A DNA stretch of 64,000 nt from Bemisia tabaci (Eukaryota > Arthropoda > Insecta > Hemiptera > Aleyrodidae). Both the position numbers and the translations under genes were made by a program. The stretch is taken from NCBI RefSeq assembly GCF_918797505.1, contig NC_092793.1:61709749-61773748 (forward strand), given 5' to 3'. This document shows, piece by piece, positions 10,665-22,929 of the stretch (position 1 is the stretch's first letter; every line of letters starts with the position of its first letter). A model generated the notes under the pieces. That model did not search any database and was not told the origin of the DNA. It saw nothing but the letters and a program-made list of their open reading frames with translations.

Positions 10665-13579
10665 TAGGGTGCGTCAAAAAAAATGAAAGTCTGAAATGTT
10701 CCGCTCCCCAGGCGGCAATCGATGACGTTTGGTAAAAAAACATGTTTGCCAAAATTTGGGCCAATTTCAACCATTTTAAATGGTGCCAAAGGTCAATTTT
10801 GTGATGAAATTATGATATTTTGGTTTAGACCTCGATTTCGTACAAAAAACTCGATTTTACGTTGAAATCGTGCGTTTACGAGAAAAATGCCAAAGAACTC
10901 GACTTGTAGAGGATGAAATTTTACACTAGGAGGACGTCTTTGTAACCGATAAAAATCAAATTGAACCAGAAACACTCAACTCGGTATTTATTTTTTCGGT
11001 CCTCAGAATTTCCGAGGTCTTACAAAGTAGACGTTTAAAAGACTCATTTTTCACGAAAATAGGTCGAAAGAGGGTATAAAGGAACTGTAGGCAAGTGTTG
11101 AGGATGCAAATGTCATCAGAACTTCCTCAGTTTCAAAAAAAGTTCCAACTATTTTGCACAATCCTCGAAAAAGTGTACGGCTCAAAAAGCAGGATCGTGC
11201 TATAATAGTAAGGGGAAAGTGCGGTTTGACCGGGCAAAATTGCGTAACAAACTTTCCCTACGTAATCGTCATCAGTACGTCCCCCTGAACAACTTCCTAA
11301 AAGTTAAAAATGGCTCGACCCCGGAATACCCCTCAAAAAAGTTAAAATTGAAAATGGCGGCCGTAATAAGAGGGTCCGGGAAATCGGTATTTTCAAATGC
11401 TCATTCTGTCTCATCATGTGAGGTATCATTTCCTATGTAATTTTGGTCGTAAATTTCATTAATGAATATTCCACAAGGCCCTCCGGCCAAAGGGGGTGCT
11501 CCAAATCAAAGATGGCGGCCAAATGTGAAAGGCAGGAGGTTTTATTTTTTTAAATTTTCACCGAAGGAACAAGGAAAGTGAAGTTTCTTTATTTTCATGT
11601 ATTTATGGTAAAGAAACTCAAAGATGTTATAAATGTATTTAATAAAGGAAATTAAAGGAAACATACGACTACCTAGAGTCCCTTTATACCCAGAGTTACG
11701 ACAACTCATTTTTGGTTGGGCCAGGATTGGGCTGAAAGTGGCCTAAAAAAAAATCCAATTCTGATTGGTTCTCGCTCATGGAGGCCGAAACTAGTGCACC
11801 AAGATGGCGGTACCTCGAATGTGAACAAGAATAATGAAAATATTACCTAATTTTGGTTTATCAAGAGTAAATTGTTATTTCCATCGGTCTAAAATGAAAA
11901 TAGATTAAGAAATTATTCACAAACCAATCTCATTTTCTTTATAATTGATCAATTTGTTGATGTTGTTGTTTCTGTGTGACAGACATCGCAGGATTCCTGA
12001 TCCTTATCCCCCAATATCGTTCATTTGAGTGCACTAGTTTCGGCCTCCATGGCCAGCCAAGGTCGGCTGCCAGTCAGCTGATAATCGAGTTGTCGTTACT
12101 CTGGGTATAAAGGACTCTACGACTACCGAGAGAAACGTAAGCTCAGAAGGGGCCTTGCGGAATTCACTTATGAAATGGGCCTGTTGCAAACTTTTGCTAG
12201 AGCAGAATGAAGAGTTGTTTCCTATAGATAATGCCTCAAAAATCACGATGAGCGCATCGGCAAAGTCTGAAATGCACTCATAACTTCACAATCTGCGTAA
12301 GAAATTTGCGTTATTTTGAGCTTCCCGCTTCAAAAACGATACTACTGCACAGGTGAACATTTTGTTAGAGGAGTCGCTCCATCGTCGGCAATATTCATCA
12401 TGGCCGACGCTTGCGCAGTTCCTCGCGTAATCCGAGGTGAGTTCAAGGTCAATTAAGGCGGGCGAGGAAAATATGAACGTAAACACGCCGATTGTTATAT
12501 GGTTTAATCCTGTTCAAGTGTTATCTCGTCCCATCACACGTGTTTTGGCGGACTGGCGTCGGCCATGATGAGTATTGTCGCCAATGGAACGACTCCTCTA
12601 ACAAAATGTTCACCTGTACCGTAGTATCGTTTTCGAAGCGGGAAGCTCAAAAAACCGCAAATTTCTTACGCAGATTGTGAAGTTATGAGTGCATTTCAGA
12701 CTTTGCCGATGCGCTCATCGTGATTTTTGAGGCATTATCTGTAGGAAACAACTCTTAGTTTTGCTCTAGCAAAAGTTTGCAACAGGCCCATTTACGACCA
12801 AAATTACATAGGAAATGATACCTCACATGATGAGACAGAATGAGCATTTGAAAATACCGATTTCCCGGACCCTCTTATTACGGCCGCCATTTTCAATTTT
12901 AACTTTTTTGAGGGGTATTCCGGGGTCGAGCCATTTTTAACTTTTAGGAAGTTGTTCAGGGGGACGTACTGATGACGATTACGTAGGGAAAGTTTGTTAC
13001 GCAATTTTGCCCGGTCAAACCGCACTTTCCCCTTACTATTATAGCACGATCCTGCTTTTTGAGCCGTACACTTTTTCGAGGATTGTGCAAAATAGTTGGA
13101 ACTTTTTTTGAAACTGAGGAAGTTCTGATGACATTTGCATCCTCAACACTTGCCTACAGTTCCTTTATACCCTCTTTCGACCTATTTTCGTGAAAAATGA
13201 GTCTTTTAAACGTCTACTTTGTAAGACCTCGGAAATTCTGAGGACCGAAAAAATAAATACCGAGTTGAGTGTTTCTGGTTCAATTTGATTTTTATCGGTT
13301 ACAAAGACGTCCTCCTAGTGTAAAATTTCATCCTCTACAAGTCGAGTTCTTTGGCATTTTTCTCGTAAACGCACGATTTCAACGTAAAATCGAGTTTTTT
13401 GTACGAAATCGAGGTCTAAACCAAAATATCATAATTTCATCACAAAATTGACCTTTGGCACCATTTAAAATGGTTGAAATTGGCCCAAATTTTGGCAAAC
13501 ATGTTTTTTTACCAAACGTCATCGATTGCCGCCTGGGGAGCGGAACATTTCAGACTTTCATTTTTTTTGACGCACCCTA
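10665..13579. mobile_element. Inner foldback, roughly 0.8-kb arms
   Basis: The arms 10665-11453 and 12787-13579 are near-identical inverted copies with ends AGGGTGCGTC and GACGCACCCT. Identical predicted peptides therefore appear on opposite strands at 11219-11440 and 12804-13025, and at 10793-10975 and 13269-13451; they are arm sequence, not genes. The inner arms continue as 12168-12420 and 12555-12787 once the MITE in the left arm is discounted. Confidence 0.85.
11453..12168. mobile_element. MITE inserted in the left foldback arm
   Basis: The right arm reads TTGGTCGTAAATGGGCCTG without interruption. In the left arm this is split after GTAAA and resumes at TGGGCC. The insert has inverted ends TTTCATTAATGAATATTCC and, inverted, TTTCATAAGTGAATTCCG, and longer internal arms sharing GAGTC.TTTATACCCAGAGT. 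The target duplication is probably AAA, but it cannot be separated from the ends. Confidence 0.75.
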
Positions 13580-14101
13580 GGCCCCCTCCCCCCCCACGAG
13601 GGGTTAGGCCGGCCCTCGAATGAAAAATTAATGCTCTATTATTTTAGGGGTAAACAATTTTACGATGATACCAACCTTCTTCGCGTTATTGGCGAGAAAT
13701 CGCGGCGAAACGGTCATTTTCGCGGAAATATGAGATATTTTGACATTTGAAGCCCCCCCATTTCGGGGAACCGCGGGTCCTTGTCAAAGTCAAACAAAAC
13801 TCTTCTAAACCAAAATTTCACGAGCTTTCAGAATGGTTATTTGGAGTTTTGCACTAAAATCAAGCTTTTTCGAGAAAAATGGGGAAATTCGCGGGAAAGT
13901 CGGAATTCTGAGCAATTTTGGGGGGGTTTAGGGGGGGCCTACTCCCCCCCACCACGATTAAATTCGCATAAACAAGAAAAATCTTATTGTACTAGTCGAG
14001 CTTCAAGAAAATCACCACCTTCAAAATTCCCACCGGGGGGGGGGGGGGGAGGGTTACCCCTTGCTGGCCCACGGTCTAGTATAGAAGGTTAGAGGCCCGA
14101 C

Positions 14102-14712
14102 TCAAGATCTATCCATATAGGTCAGTCATTCCCGAAACCCAAATGAGAATCTTCTGCGCATGACGTCAGCATTACTGCCGCGAAAACCAGAAATGTCGGA
14201 AACAATGCTTTTCTTATGGGAGAGAACAAATTTTTCTTAATGAATCATTTAAATTTCTTACTTTTAAATTCTTTGAAGCTTTCTGAGTGTCGAAAGGAAC
14301 GTTTAGAAATTAGCGTCAAGGGTTTCAATTCAGCTGAATTTGCGTTTTTATATTTTTAAATGATTTTTGAAGTCAGCGATGTAACAAGCCATCTAGTGGT
14401 ATAGATTCGCGTGTAAAAATGGCTGATGCAGAGTAAACTGTAAAAATGAAAGAACACAAATTCGGCAAAATCGAAACCCTGAATGCTAATGTCTAAACGT
14501 TCTTTTCGACACACAGAAAGTTTCAAAGGATTTAAAAGTAAGAAATTTAAATGATCCATTAAGAAAAATTTGCTCTCTCCCATAAGAAAAGCATTGTTTC
14601 CGACTTTTCTGGTTTTCGCGGCAGTAATGCTGACGTCACGAGCCAATGGAAAGGGGCTTACCCCGAGCGGGGAAATCTGCGCAATGACTGACCTATATGG
14701 ATGGATCTTGGC
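14102..14712. mobile_element. MITE, about 610 bp
   Basis: Inverted arms 14102-14345 and 14451-14712 share ATCCATATAGGTCAGTCATT, TCTGGTTTTCGCGGCAGTAA and AAGAAATTTAAATGAT. The termini match the small MITE at 9001-9218. It is non-coding and lies about 550 bp upstream of the SDE2 start codon, so it could affect the promoter. Confidence 0.75.
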
Positions 14713-15259
14713 CCGCCCGACTGGATAGGGAAGAATTGAAACAGAAGTTGGAGCCGTGAGCAAGCAGTTGCGTACGTTGGCGCGAGAGTGCGTGGCGAGC
14801 GGAATCTCATACCACTGCGCTGATTGTCTAAGCAAGAGTTGCGGACGGACGGTGTATAAAAAATTGCCTACGTGGAGGTGGTCCGGCAGCAACATACCGA
14901 AAACAATAGGAAATAGTAGTTGCGTACGTTGCCAGCGAGCGCGCTGCGAGCGCTTCTGTTTCAATTACCTAGCATTGAGTCGGCCCTCTAACCTTCTATA
15001 CTCTCTGGCCCTAACTCCTGTGCAATCCGCAGTCGCGCCACCACCGTCGTTTTGCAATCTGCACCCGAAATCTGTGTTGACTTCTGTCTGTATTCCTGTA
15101 TCTGTGGACTGTGAAGTTTTTTGGATTTTAGTAATCGTAATTGTTAACCTGGAAAAATCGTCATTTTTTCGTGTCAGCTCTATCTTTCAATTTGACTTCA
15201 CATGGAAGCCTGAGTACGTTTGGATAGTTGGACTGAAAACTTCTAAGTATCGCACAATA

Positions 15260-15919
15260 ATGGCCCTGTGTGAAAATTTAACCTCAAAATCTGATCAAGA
15301 ATTGACGGGTCAAGAAATCAAAATGATTTTCTCATCTAAATATCCTTACCTCAGAAGCTCCGACGACTTCTATTTTATGGTGAATGGTAAGCTTTTATAC
15401 GATGACTCAGTATTTGCTGACAGAGAGCTCATAGTGCGAATGGTGCCCAAACTTTGCGGTGGGAAAGGTGGTTTTGGATCAATGCTACGTGCCATTGGTG
15501 CTCAAATCGAAAAAACTACAAACCGAGAAGCTTGTAGAGATCTTAGTGGAAGGCGATTGCGAGATATTAATGAAGAACAACGATTAAAGAACTGGATAGC
15601 CCAGCAGGCAGACCGAGAGAGAGAAGCCGAAGAACGCAAGAAGAAGAAGTTGGAGAAGTTGCTAAGGGAGCCCAAACATGAATTCAAGGACGAAAAATAT
15701 ACAGAAGAAAGACTGAAACTAGCTGAAACAATCACTGACTCCGTTGAGCAAGGTTTCAAGGCAGCACCGCAAGAGCTGAAACGCAAGTCGGAATACGGAG
15801 AGAAAGGTAAGAAGAAGAAGAAGAAAGTGAAAGGTATGTTGGATGATCTGGGAGATATCAGCTCTGATGATAGTGACAATGAACCTCGTCCCTCCACTAG
15901 TTTAGAAGTTGCTAAGTAA
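15260..15919 (+). CDS. SDE2: SDE2 homologue (PCNA/replication-stress and splicing regulator)
   Basis: The predicted protein is 219 residues. Residues 1-68 form a ubiquitin-like domain ending LCGG, followed by KGGFGSMLRAIGAQIEKTTN, the family's diagnostic signature. In SDE2 proteins cleavage after GG releases a C-terminal part starting with Lys, which acts in replication-stress response and pre-mRNA splicing; that is family knowledge. Residues 85-160 are a charged, probably coiled-coil region (NREACRDLSGRRLRDINEEQ). The tail has a basic KGKKKKKKVK patch and an acidic serine stretch. The start was chosen at ATAATGG (A at -3, G at +4). The frame stays open for 168 codons upstream but does not resemble the family and overlaps repeat DNA, so it is read as 5' UTR. 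Human SDE2 is about twice as long and ends in a SAP-like domain that is absent here. A further 3' exon, or an intronless retrocopy, remains possible. Confidence 0.9.
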   Translation: MALCENLTSKSDQELTGQEIKMIFSSKYPYLRSSDDFYFMVNGKLLYDDSVFADRELIVRMVPKLCGGKGGFGSMLRAIGAQIEKTTNREACRDLSGRRLRDINEEQRLKNWIAQQADREREAEERKKKKLEKLLREPKHEFKDEKYTEERLKLAETITDSVEQGFKAAPQELKRKSEYGEKGKKKKKKVKGMLDDLGDISSDDSDNEPRPSTSLEVAK

Positions 15920-16955
15920 TTTTATATTCCTGTTGTATACTGTTGAACCCTTACAAAGTACCATTCCAAGAGTGAAAGCCAGCTCATGTTGAACAATTGC
16001 CATTTGTATGAGATCGATGCCGAGTAAAGATGCTGCAGTGTTCGGATGAGTTCTATTGTGGGTCTGAGGGGAAGATTTTAAACCTTATCTCCTAGCAATT
16101 TCAATCACTCTGCTTCACATCACTATCCGTCATTGTACATACTTATTCAAAGCTTCAGTTATAAATTCACTTCCATAATTACTCGGTAGTTCTGCAGTCT
16201 CATTCTTGCCACCAGTTCGTGCTTACCGTTCCGTTAAGTTTTCTTTTTTTTTAATTCATATTAAACTTCTTAAAATTGAAACCTGTCCGATTATTTCAGC
16301 AGATGTTTTAAAGTGGCATGTAACCTGTGGGTGACAAAATTTAAAAAATCAACCGGTTGTTTTCGCAAAAACTTCTAACCTGATTTCAACTTTCTGTTTA
16401 GCATAACTGAATGTGCTCATGTGAAGTGCTCACTAATACTTCTATTTTGAAACTTAAATCAGCTCAATGAGTAAGAACCCAGGGTTGCCCAAAACATTGG
16501 AAAAAAAACCTGATATCGTTCATGAAAGTTGCCTTAAATCATCTGAGATAAAAATCTACATTAGGTACTAATAAGAGCCCCAAAACCCGTGATGTCAGAT
16601 AGTACTTCTTAGGTAGATTTTTCCCTTTGATTTATGCAAGTCTCAAGTATGTATAAATCGAAAATTTATAGTCAAGTCAGACTACAATCCATAAAACTGA
16701 GCCACATTACTTAAATTGGCACAGTGTAGGAGCACGAAGCATTAGGAAATTTCTCATCTGTAATGCATAAGATATCTATGCACATTCTTTACAGTTTTCC
16801 TAAATTTTTGCTGGTGCTCACAAACTAAATCCATGAAGCAATTTCAATTAAATATATGTTGTGAATCTTAACTCAAATTCCTTAAAATTCCAATTACATA
16901 ATTAGTTTTCTTGACATTATGTGGCATCTTTCAGCCAGACCAAGCAGGCATCCAA
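15920..16955. other. SDE2 3' flank, no second gene seen
   Basis: Probably contains the SDE2 3' UTR in its first part. The rest is AT-rich with short unrecognised frames. Confidence 0.4.
16260..16265 (+). terminator. Possible SDE2 poly(A) signal
   Basis: ATTAAA, about 340 bases after the SDE2 stop and following a T-rich stretch. This is the common variant of AATAAA. It is inferred from position only. Confidence 0.3.
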
Positions 16956-16959
16956 AAAC

Positions 16960-17354
16960 TCTGTAAAAAGACATGTCTTGTCCACACGAGTCGGTTCGCG
17001 GAGCTTTGTTCGAGGAACATGTTCCCGGAACAAGTTCTAGCTGAGCTAAAAACTTATTCCTCCAAAACCTGGAACTTCCCCCGTACTCCGAGCTTCTATA
17101 TATGTTTCTTTTGATGTGAATTTGTTTCTTTTTGTTTTGTACGTCCTTTACTTGTCTTGACATTTAGTTTTGTTACTTTGGCAGCCGTAATAATCTATTA
17201 TTTTTCAATAATTGTATAGTTTTATTGAAGTTCCGGTTCCAGTTCGGGCGAACTCGTGTGGACAGCATGCCTCGTTTTAAGGAACAAGTTCCGGGAACTG
17301 AGCAGTTCGTCGAATAAGTTCCTCGAACCATGCTCGTGTAGACAGGGCCTTACA
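16960..17354. mobile_element. Probable MITE, about 395 bp
   Basis: The right end, ACTCGTGTAGACAGGGCCTTACAG, pairs with the left end CTGTAAAAAGACATGTCTTG TCCACACGAG. The interior carries repeated GGAACAAGTTCC-like palindromes (17020-17040, 17280-17300, 17315-17330). Termini of the type AAGGCCCTGTCTACACGAG are common in insect MITEs. No target duplication was settled. Confidence 0.6.
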
Positions 17355-18056
17355 GATCAGGTAGGTAGTCATTTTCGATGGAGTCAAGGAAAAATGTACT
17401 TGCCCGTGGTAAAAATTGAAAAAAATGAGGTATCTGTGCAATCAAGTACAGGGATAGGTGTCGCATCATCTGCCTGAAAGATCATTCAAAATAATTCATT
17501 CTTTAAGAGAATTTCAGGTTAAAAGAAGGATAGATCACAAAACTGAGAGAAATGCAGTGAGAGTTTTTGGATAATTCCACCGAGATGAAACTTCTCCAAC
17601 ATCTGTGAAAAGAAACTTCTGATCTATTGTCCATTAATTTAACTCCTTTAATTATTTTCAAATAATTGTCTGACAATTTTCCTGTCATAATTAGATCAGG
17701 ATATGTATTTTTATCGTTCTTCCATTAGAAGACAAATGTCAATTTTAACAGAAATGATGTTGTTGAAAAGGAAAAACTGGATGCTAATTCTCTTAAACTT
17801 TTTAAAGTATCTAAAGTTCAGATTTTAAATATGGAAGGAAATACACAGGGTGTACAATTCATTTTCAAAGGGTATTCTAGGCATTAATTCCCCGAACAAA
17901 CCTGAACCTGAAAGCAGAGCTAATGCCACTCGGCTAAATCAGAATGGGTCTGGCTCATTTCAAGCCCTTCTTACATAGAAACTACTTCCTACATGTTCCT
18001 ACTTCCTAAATGCAAATAATGACTAAAATATAGGCCCGAATCACCGGACCTTTTCC

Positions 18057-18533
18057 TATGATTTAAGGTGATTTGTCAAGCTCAAGTGACATCGTCGAAC
18101 TGGCATGCGATATGATATATCGCATCGATTAGGTAAAAAATCTCGGCAGATTTTGAATTTTTAGCAAAAAGAAGGACGAAAGCCCCTGCACATGAGCCTA
18201 AAGAATCATTTTAAACCCCAAAATCGGCAAAATTTAGAGAAATTAAGGCAGAATAGTGTTAGGAAGGAAACCTCGCATTCGATTCAGCTATTCCATTTCT
18301 GTATCGAATGGGAGGTTTTTCCCAAACACTCTTCTGCTTTCATTTCTCTGAATTTTGCCGATTTTTGGGTTTAGAATGATTCTTCAGGCTCATGTGCAGG
18401 GGTTTTCGTCCTTCTTTAGTTCTTTCTGCTAAAAATTCATAATCTGCCGTGATTTTTTACCTAATCGATGGGCTATATCGCATGCCAGTTCGACCACATC
18501 ACTTGAGCTTGACGAATCACCTTAAGCGGGCTT
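18057..18533. mobile_element. Foldback MITE, about 475 bp
   Basis: Nearly the whole element is an inverted repeat centred near 18290. The arms share GGTGATTTGTCAAGCTCAAG, TCGCATGCCAGTTCGA (inverted), ATGAGCCTAAAGAATCATT and CCCCTGCACATGAGCC. There is no coding potential. Confidence 0.8.
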
Positions 18534-19725
18534 CACTCACAATCAGTTCTTCACTGGAATTTTGTTTTTATATGAACTGAATAATTTCAGAATGAACGAA
18601 GTTTTTCTCAAAGAGCCTTATACTTCACTCCTAGTAAATATTTTATTCAACTTGGACATTTCCTCTTCATATATGGACTACATTTTGCAATAAGGAACCT
18701 CTGTTTCAGGCTAATTTTAGAAACAACATATTTGTCTTTGGTTTCCCAGTGCAGAAATGTACTATTATGAAAAAGCTAAAGATAGTGGTTCCTTATTGCA
18801 ATATGTAATCCATATGATGTATTTGTGTAATGAGTGAGCAATTGCAACATTATCGGATGAAAACATTGGCTGCAAAGGGCTGATGCCCAGTTACCTTGAA
18901 CATTTTCCCTTCGTAGGGTAACTGGGCAGATGCCATCTGCCCCGTTCTAATCTTTATTAAAAGTGTTTGTTATTTCATTCCATTCAGTCAAAATATCATT
19001 CATGAACCTCATCCTATAATGAATTTAATAACATCTAAAGTTACTTGCTTAGACAGGAACTTTTTGGCGCTTTACTCTACCGCAATCAGCCTTGCGGCTT
19101 AAGGTTTTTTACTTATTCTTTAAAAATGTATCATTCTTAATTTTACTGAAACTGGCCAAAAAGTGTCTTGAAACATAATAATTCTTCATAGGTAGTAATA
19201 ATACTGCAAGTTCTAAGCATTTATCAAGTAGGAAATATTTTTTTTTTTTGACTGTTAGTCAATTCTCAGATTTGAGGGGATTTTTGCAGCCAACTGTTAC
19301 AACATCATTTTCAACAACTTAAACATTTTTATACAAATTTAAATGACATTTTCTTAAATCTCCATGAGGAGGACATCACCTTCTGTCCAATTAGAATTGA
19401 AAACAATTCCCTCCTCAAAAATTATGGGGGGGGGGGGGGGGTTTAGTCCAGTAACTCAACATCGTTGGGTAGATGAAATTTTACTTTTGACTTGTCCTAC
19501 AAATTAGACTAGGTGTTATACATGCAAAAAAAAAAATAAAAAAGAGCCTCTACTGTGAATATAATGATGGGAAAAAATCTTGAAGTTGAAATTTTGACTT
19601 TTTCCTCCGAACTCTTGCCCAGTTACCCGACCTCACCTTATCATCTAAATTAATTTACCTTTCAATTTTTAAGGAAATACTTTACTATTTGATGTGATCA
19701 TTTGCATGTGCAAATTAATGTGTGC

Positions 19726-19776
<51 letters not shown>

Positions 19777-21805
19777 ACTTCTTGAGCGATTTTTAATTTT
19801 TTGCTATCCTTCATTGGTGTTCTGCAGAAATATTCCTATGTATTTCAAATAACTTTTTTGTACCGTTTATTTTTTTTCTTTGTCCTCTTCGTGAAAATAA
19901 AAATGTTTTCTTTTGAAATTATCACTGCTCAATAACCGGGACTATTCTCCTGGTTAGTAAACACACGAAAAACGCAGCTTATCTTTATCTAAGTATTTCC
20001 GCATATTCTTTAGAATTTAAATAAGCTAATGTGATCAAAATGTCCAGGATTGCAAACTGCAGTTTCTACTCTTCCTGTTCGAATATTTTTTCAAAAATCA
20101 AGAAAAAGGATGAGAAATTTCTGTCCAAAAATTCTTTACCTCTTGAAAATGAATCTTTTTTTTTAAAGTAATTAAGTGTTAGTAAAGACCTCACAGGCTC
20201 TTTCAATTAGCGTAATTGATCAAATTTACTACATAAACAGGTTATGAATTGATAAACGAGTACTGTAAAACTCTACAGGCAAACTAGTTCTGCTTTGAAA
20301 CCAGTCTTAGAGTTTCATTTGGGAGATGATGAAATACTACGAAAATGTCTTTGAAAATCTCTCTCTGTATCTTCTTCCAAATTATTGCTTTAATTAGTTT
20401 ATGCTTGAAAGCCATGCCCGGAGCTCATATGCTGACATAATCTTCACAAAATAGTAGCATGGTTGTAAATGACGGTCCACCACTCACAGTCATTCGTGTA
20501 AGCACACTATGCAAAAGTTCCCATCTTGAATAATGTTAAAAGGAAAAAAGAATAAAACACGATTTAGATAAAATATAACTTTTAATTGTAAAGAAATTAA
20601 GCCTACCTATTTTTACAATGTCAATATAATATATAAATAATATAAATAAATATAAAACGTAACAATTTCTAAAAAAATAATTTGATAAACTTAACAGCAT
20701 AACATCTGTTCGATTTTGAGTTAGCTGATTGACTCATCATTCCTTGATACTTAATAAAAAGAATCATAAACAATATATTGAATATCCTGTTGGAAATCTA
20801 AACAAGAAATTTTACTGAAATAAAAGAAGAGGGAATAAAATTAAATGATGTCAAAACTGGTTGTTATTCTAGATCAGCGACCAACTATAAAGGAAGCTAT
20901 AGAATCATCGCCAGATTGATGAAAATGTGAACAGTTAAAAAACAAATAAAGAAATACAGTAAAGGTAAAAACAACATGTAAGATACATTGTTCCTTCTTA
21001 TTTGGAGGGACCAACCTTGAGATTTCCATACAGTTCCCATGCTGACACTGAGAATTGTTATCTTAACAAAATTTTGACAAAAGGCTCATGTTTTCAAGAA
21101 CATTAACAAGATTTGGAGCAGAGGAGTGCATTTGTATAAAATAAGAATGTACAATATAATTAAAATGTACCTAGTCAATTATCTAAATTGAGCAAAAATT
21201 GTTAAGAGTGACTGAACGACCATCATCTGGCAGAAAGCAAATGGAGGAATGTATGTAATAAGGTAGAAGAAGAGAAATCACTGTCTTTTAGTAGGGACAT
21301 ACATATGATTAGACAATTTTTGAAACTTTCCCATCATGTCAAATCGTACCACTGATGAAACATACTTACCTAATAGGCCTCTGAGTTGATCATTATCGTT
21401 TTGAAAAAGGATTGAAAGGGATGGAAAGTTGATGACAGTTTACGGTATCAGGTATCCATTTACTACAACTTGTGTTTTTAAAATCAGACGAACAGGAGTC
21501 CTTTTGTTGGACAAGTCATACGGCAAGGGTACCTCAATACTTGCTCTCTTTCAAAATTCGAAAATGGGTAGTAAAAAACGTGTTTCCAACTGTCTTGAAG
21601 AAGAACCTTCTTTCAGGTTTTTAAGTGATAAATTGGAGTCGAACTGAAGATGGGCCTGACCCTTAAGCTTGTCTGCATTTTAACCTTGCGAGTAAGTTTT
21701 TATTAGTTTTTTTAAAAATTTTCTTGTGCGGTTGCCAATTGAGTCAGGTTTAAGATCCCATCCTTTCAATATAAAAAAAGGTTCTTTGTCAGGATGGTTA
21801 GGAGC
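18534..21805. other. Repeat-poor AT-rich spacer, no gene seen
   Basis: Contains a G run at about 19427-19441 and a 45-base poly(T) tract at 19731-19775. A minus-strand frame at about 21420-21650 looks weakly protein-like but matches no family recognised here. Nothing here can be called a gene. Confidence 0.35.
19731..19775. repeat. Poly(T) tract
   Basis: About 45 consecutive T bases. It could be the poly(A) tail of a minus-strand retro-insertion, but no 5' partner or target duplication was found. Confidence 0.6.
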
Positions 21806-22117
21806 CAGTGTTCGAAACTCACAGGTGTCAACGCGCCTAAAAAATGACAGCTCTGCGCCATCGTGCCCCCTAAAAGTTGCCCCCCCCCTCCCAAAAAAAA
21901 AAATCATTGTTATTATGTTAGATGATCTTTCGAAATTTCCCCCTGGTAACAGCTACTAGTACTGTAACTAAAACATCTTGCGTCTAACTTGTCACTAAAT
22001 GCGCCGTGATCCATAGGAAAAAGTCAATTAGCCCCTACAAAATCTTCAATGGCCCCTAAAAATCGACCTTGATGCGCCACATGGCTCTTGAAACTCCAAT
22101 GTGAGTTTCGAACACTG
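21806..22117. mobile_element. hAT-type MITE with perfect 8-bp target duplication
   Basis: The ends are CAGTGTTCGAAACTCAC and GTGAGTTTCGAACACTG, an inverted pair of about 17 bases. Both sides carry TTAGGAGC (21798-21805 and 22118-22125). The perfect 8-bp duplication and CAGTG termini fit hAT. The interior is diverged from the 4732-5007 element but has the same GCGCC..TAAAA character. It is non-coding. Confidence 0.9.
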
Positions 22118-22125
22118 TTAGGAGC

Positions 22126-22925
22126 ATTGTTTTTTACCACTAATTTTTGGCTTTGAAAAAAAGGAAAACCCCAAGCCTCCCTAAGGACTGCATCTTAAAA
22201 TAATTACATTTCTAAAAATGAACAAGTAAATCACCGTAGCAAGTCTTGAATTTTAAAGGGAGAAGTCCCACTTAAGTATACATTGTCTTCAATTTTACTC
22301 TCTATGATGCAATACTCAAATTGAAAAAAGTGGAAATAATCTGAGATACTGGCCTCTAAAATATGAGAGAGAGAAAAAGGCCTCCAGAAAACTATACATA
22401 ACACACTGCATGATGAAGCCTGCCAATTATTACTGCTTAAAACACTAATATGGGGTTCACAGGCTGCGTGCAATGCAATGTTACCTAAATGCCCTGGGAT
22501 GCTAGTTAAATGCAGTTTTTTTTCCTACTTGGGCCTACTGAGGTTGGGACCAAGTTCAGTTGGCAGCATATATTATTTGGCTTTTTTTGAATTGTGTCTT
22601 TGATTTTGATAAATTTATGACCATATTGAGAGGTGCTACCTAAGCCAAGTAGTGAAAAAACAAAAGATTTAATTAGAAAATTACTTGCAGAATCATAATA
22701 GATTGCAATGAATTCTGATGCACAGAAAAAGTGAAACATAACTTCTGGTTAGAACCATATCGAAGCAAGACTAGAGGACTTGCCTCTGAGTTAAACTAGC
22801 CCTAAATTGAGGTGAAGGGCTTGAAAAAGAAGGCTGATTCAACGCCATTGCATTTTCTACAAAACGCTTAGGTAAGTAAAGTATGACACTTTGAATCTTT
22901 TTCCTCAAAAAAATTTAGGTCTACT
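22126..22925. other. Intergenic, no gene seen
   Basis: Short minus-strand open frames (22231-22473 and 22506-22739) lack recognisable domains and have low-complexity composition. Confidence 0.35.
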
Positions 22926-22929
22926 TGTT

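Larger units (their letters stand above)
9760..14083. mobile_element. Composite foldback element, outer arms
   Basis: The outer arms 9760-10010 and 13835-14083 are inverted copies sharing GGGCCAGCAAGGGGTAACCC and AATTTTGAAGGTGGTGATTT. Inside them lies a second inverted pair (10665-13579). Long C or G runs mark the ends at 9791-9811 and 14036-14050. No transposase is recognisable. The right end is about 1.2 kb from the SDE2 start codon, and a copy of the end sequence (TATAGAAGGTTAGAGG) recurs inverted at 14975-15010. Confidence 0.7.

Noticed and set aside
10793..10975. Frame duplicated at 13269-13451
   Set aside because: Same foldback arms; no domain.
11219..11440. Open frame repeated identically on the other strand at 12804-13025
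   Set aside because: Both copies lie in arms of the inner foldback; identity is explained by arm symmetry and no domain is recognised.
14756..15259. 168-codon in-frame extension upstream of SDE2
   Set aside because: Does not resemble SDE2 N-termini, overlaps repeat DNA, and the ATG at 15260 has the best context and starts the ubiquitin-like domain.
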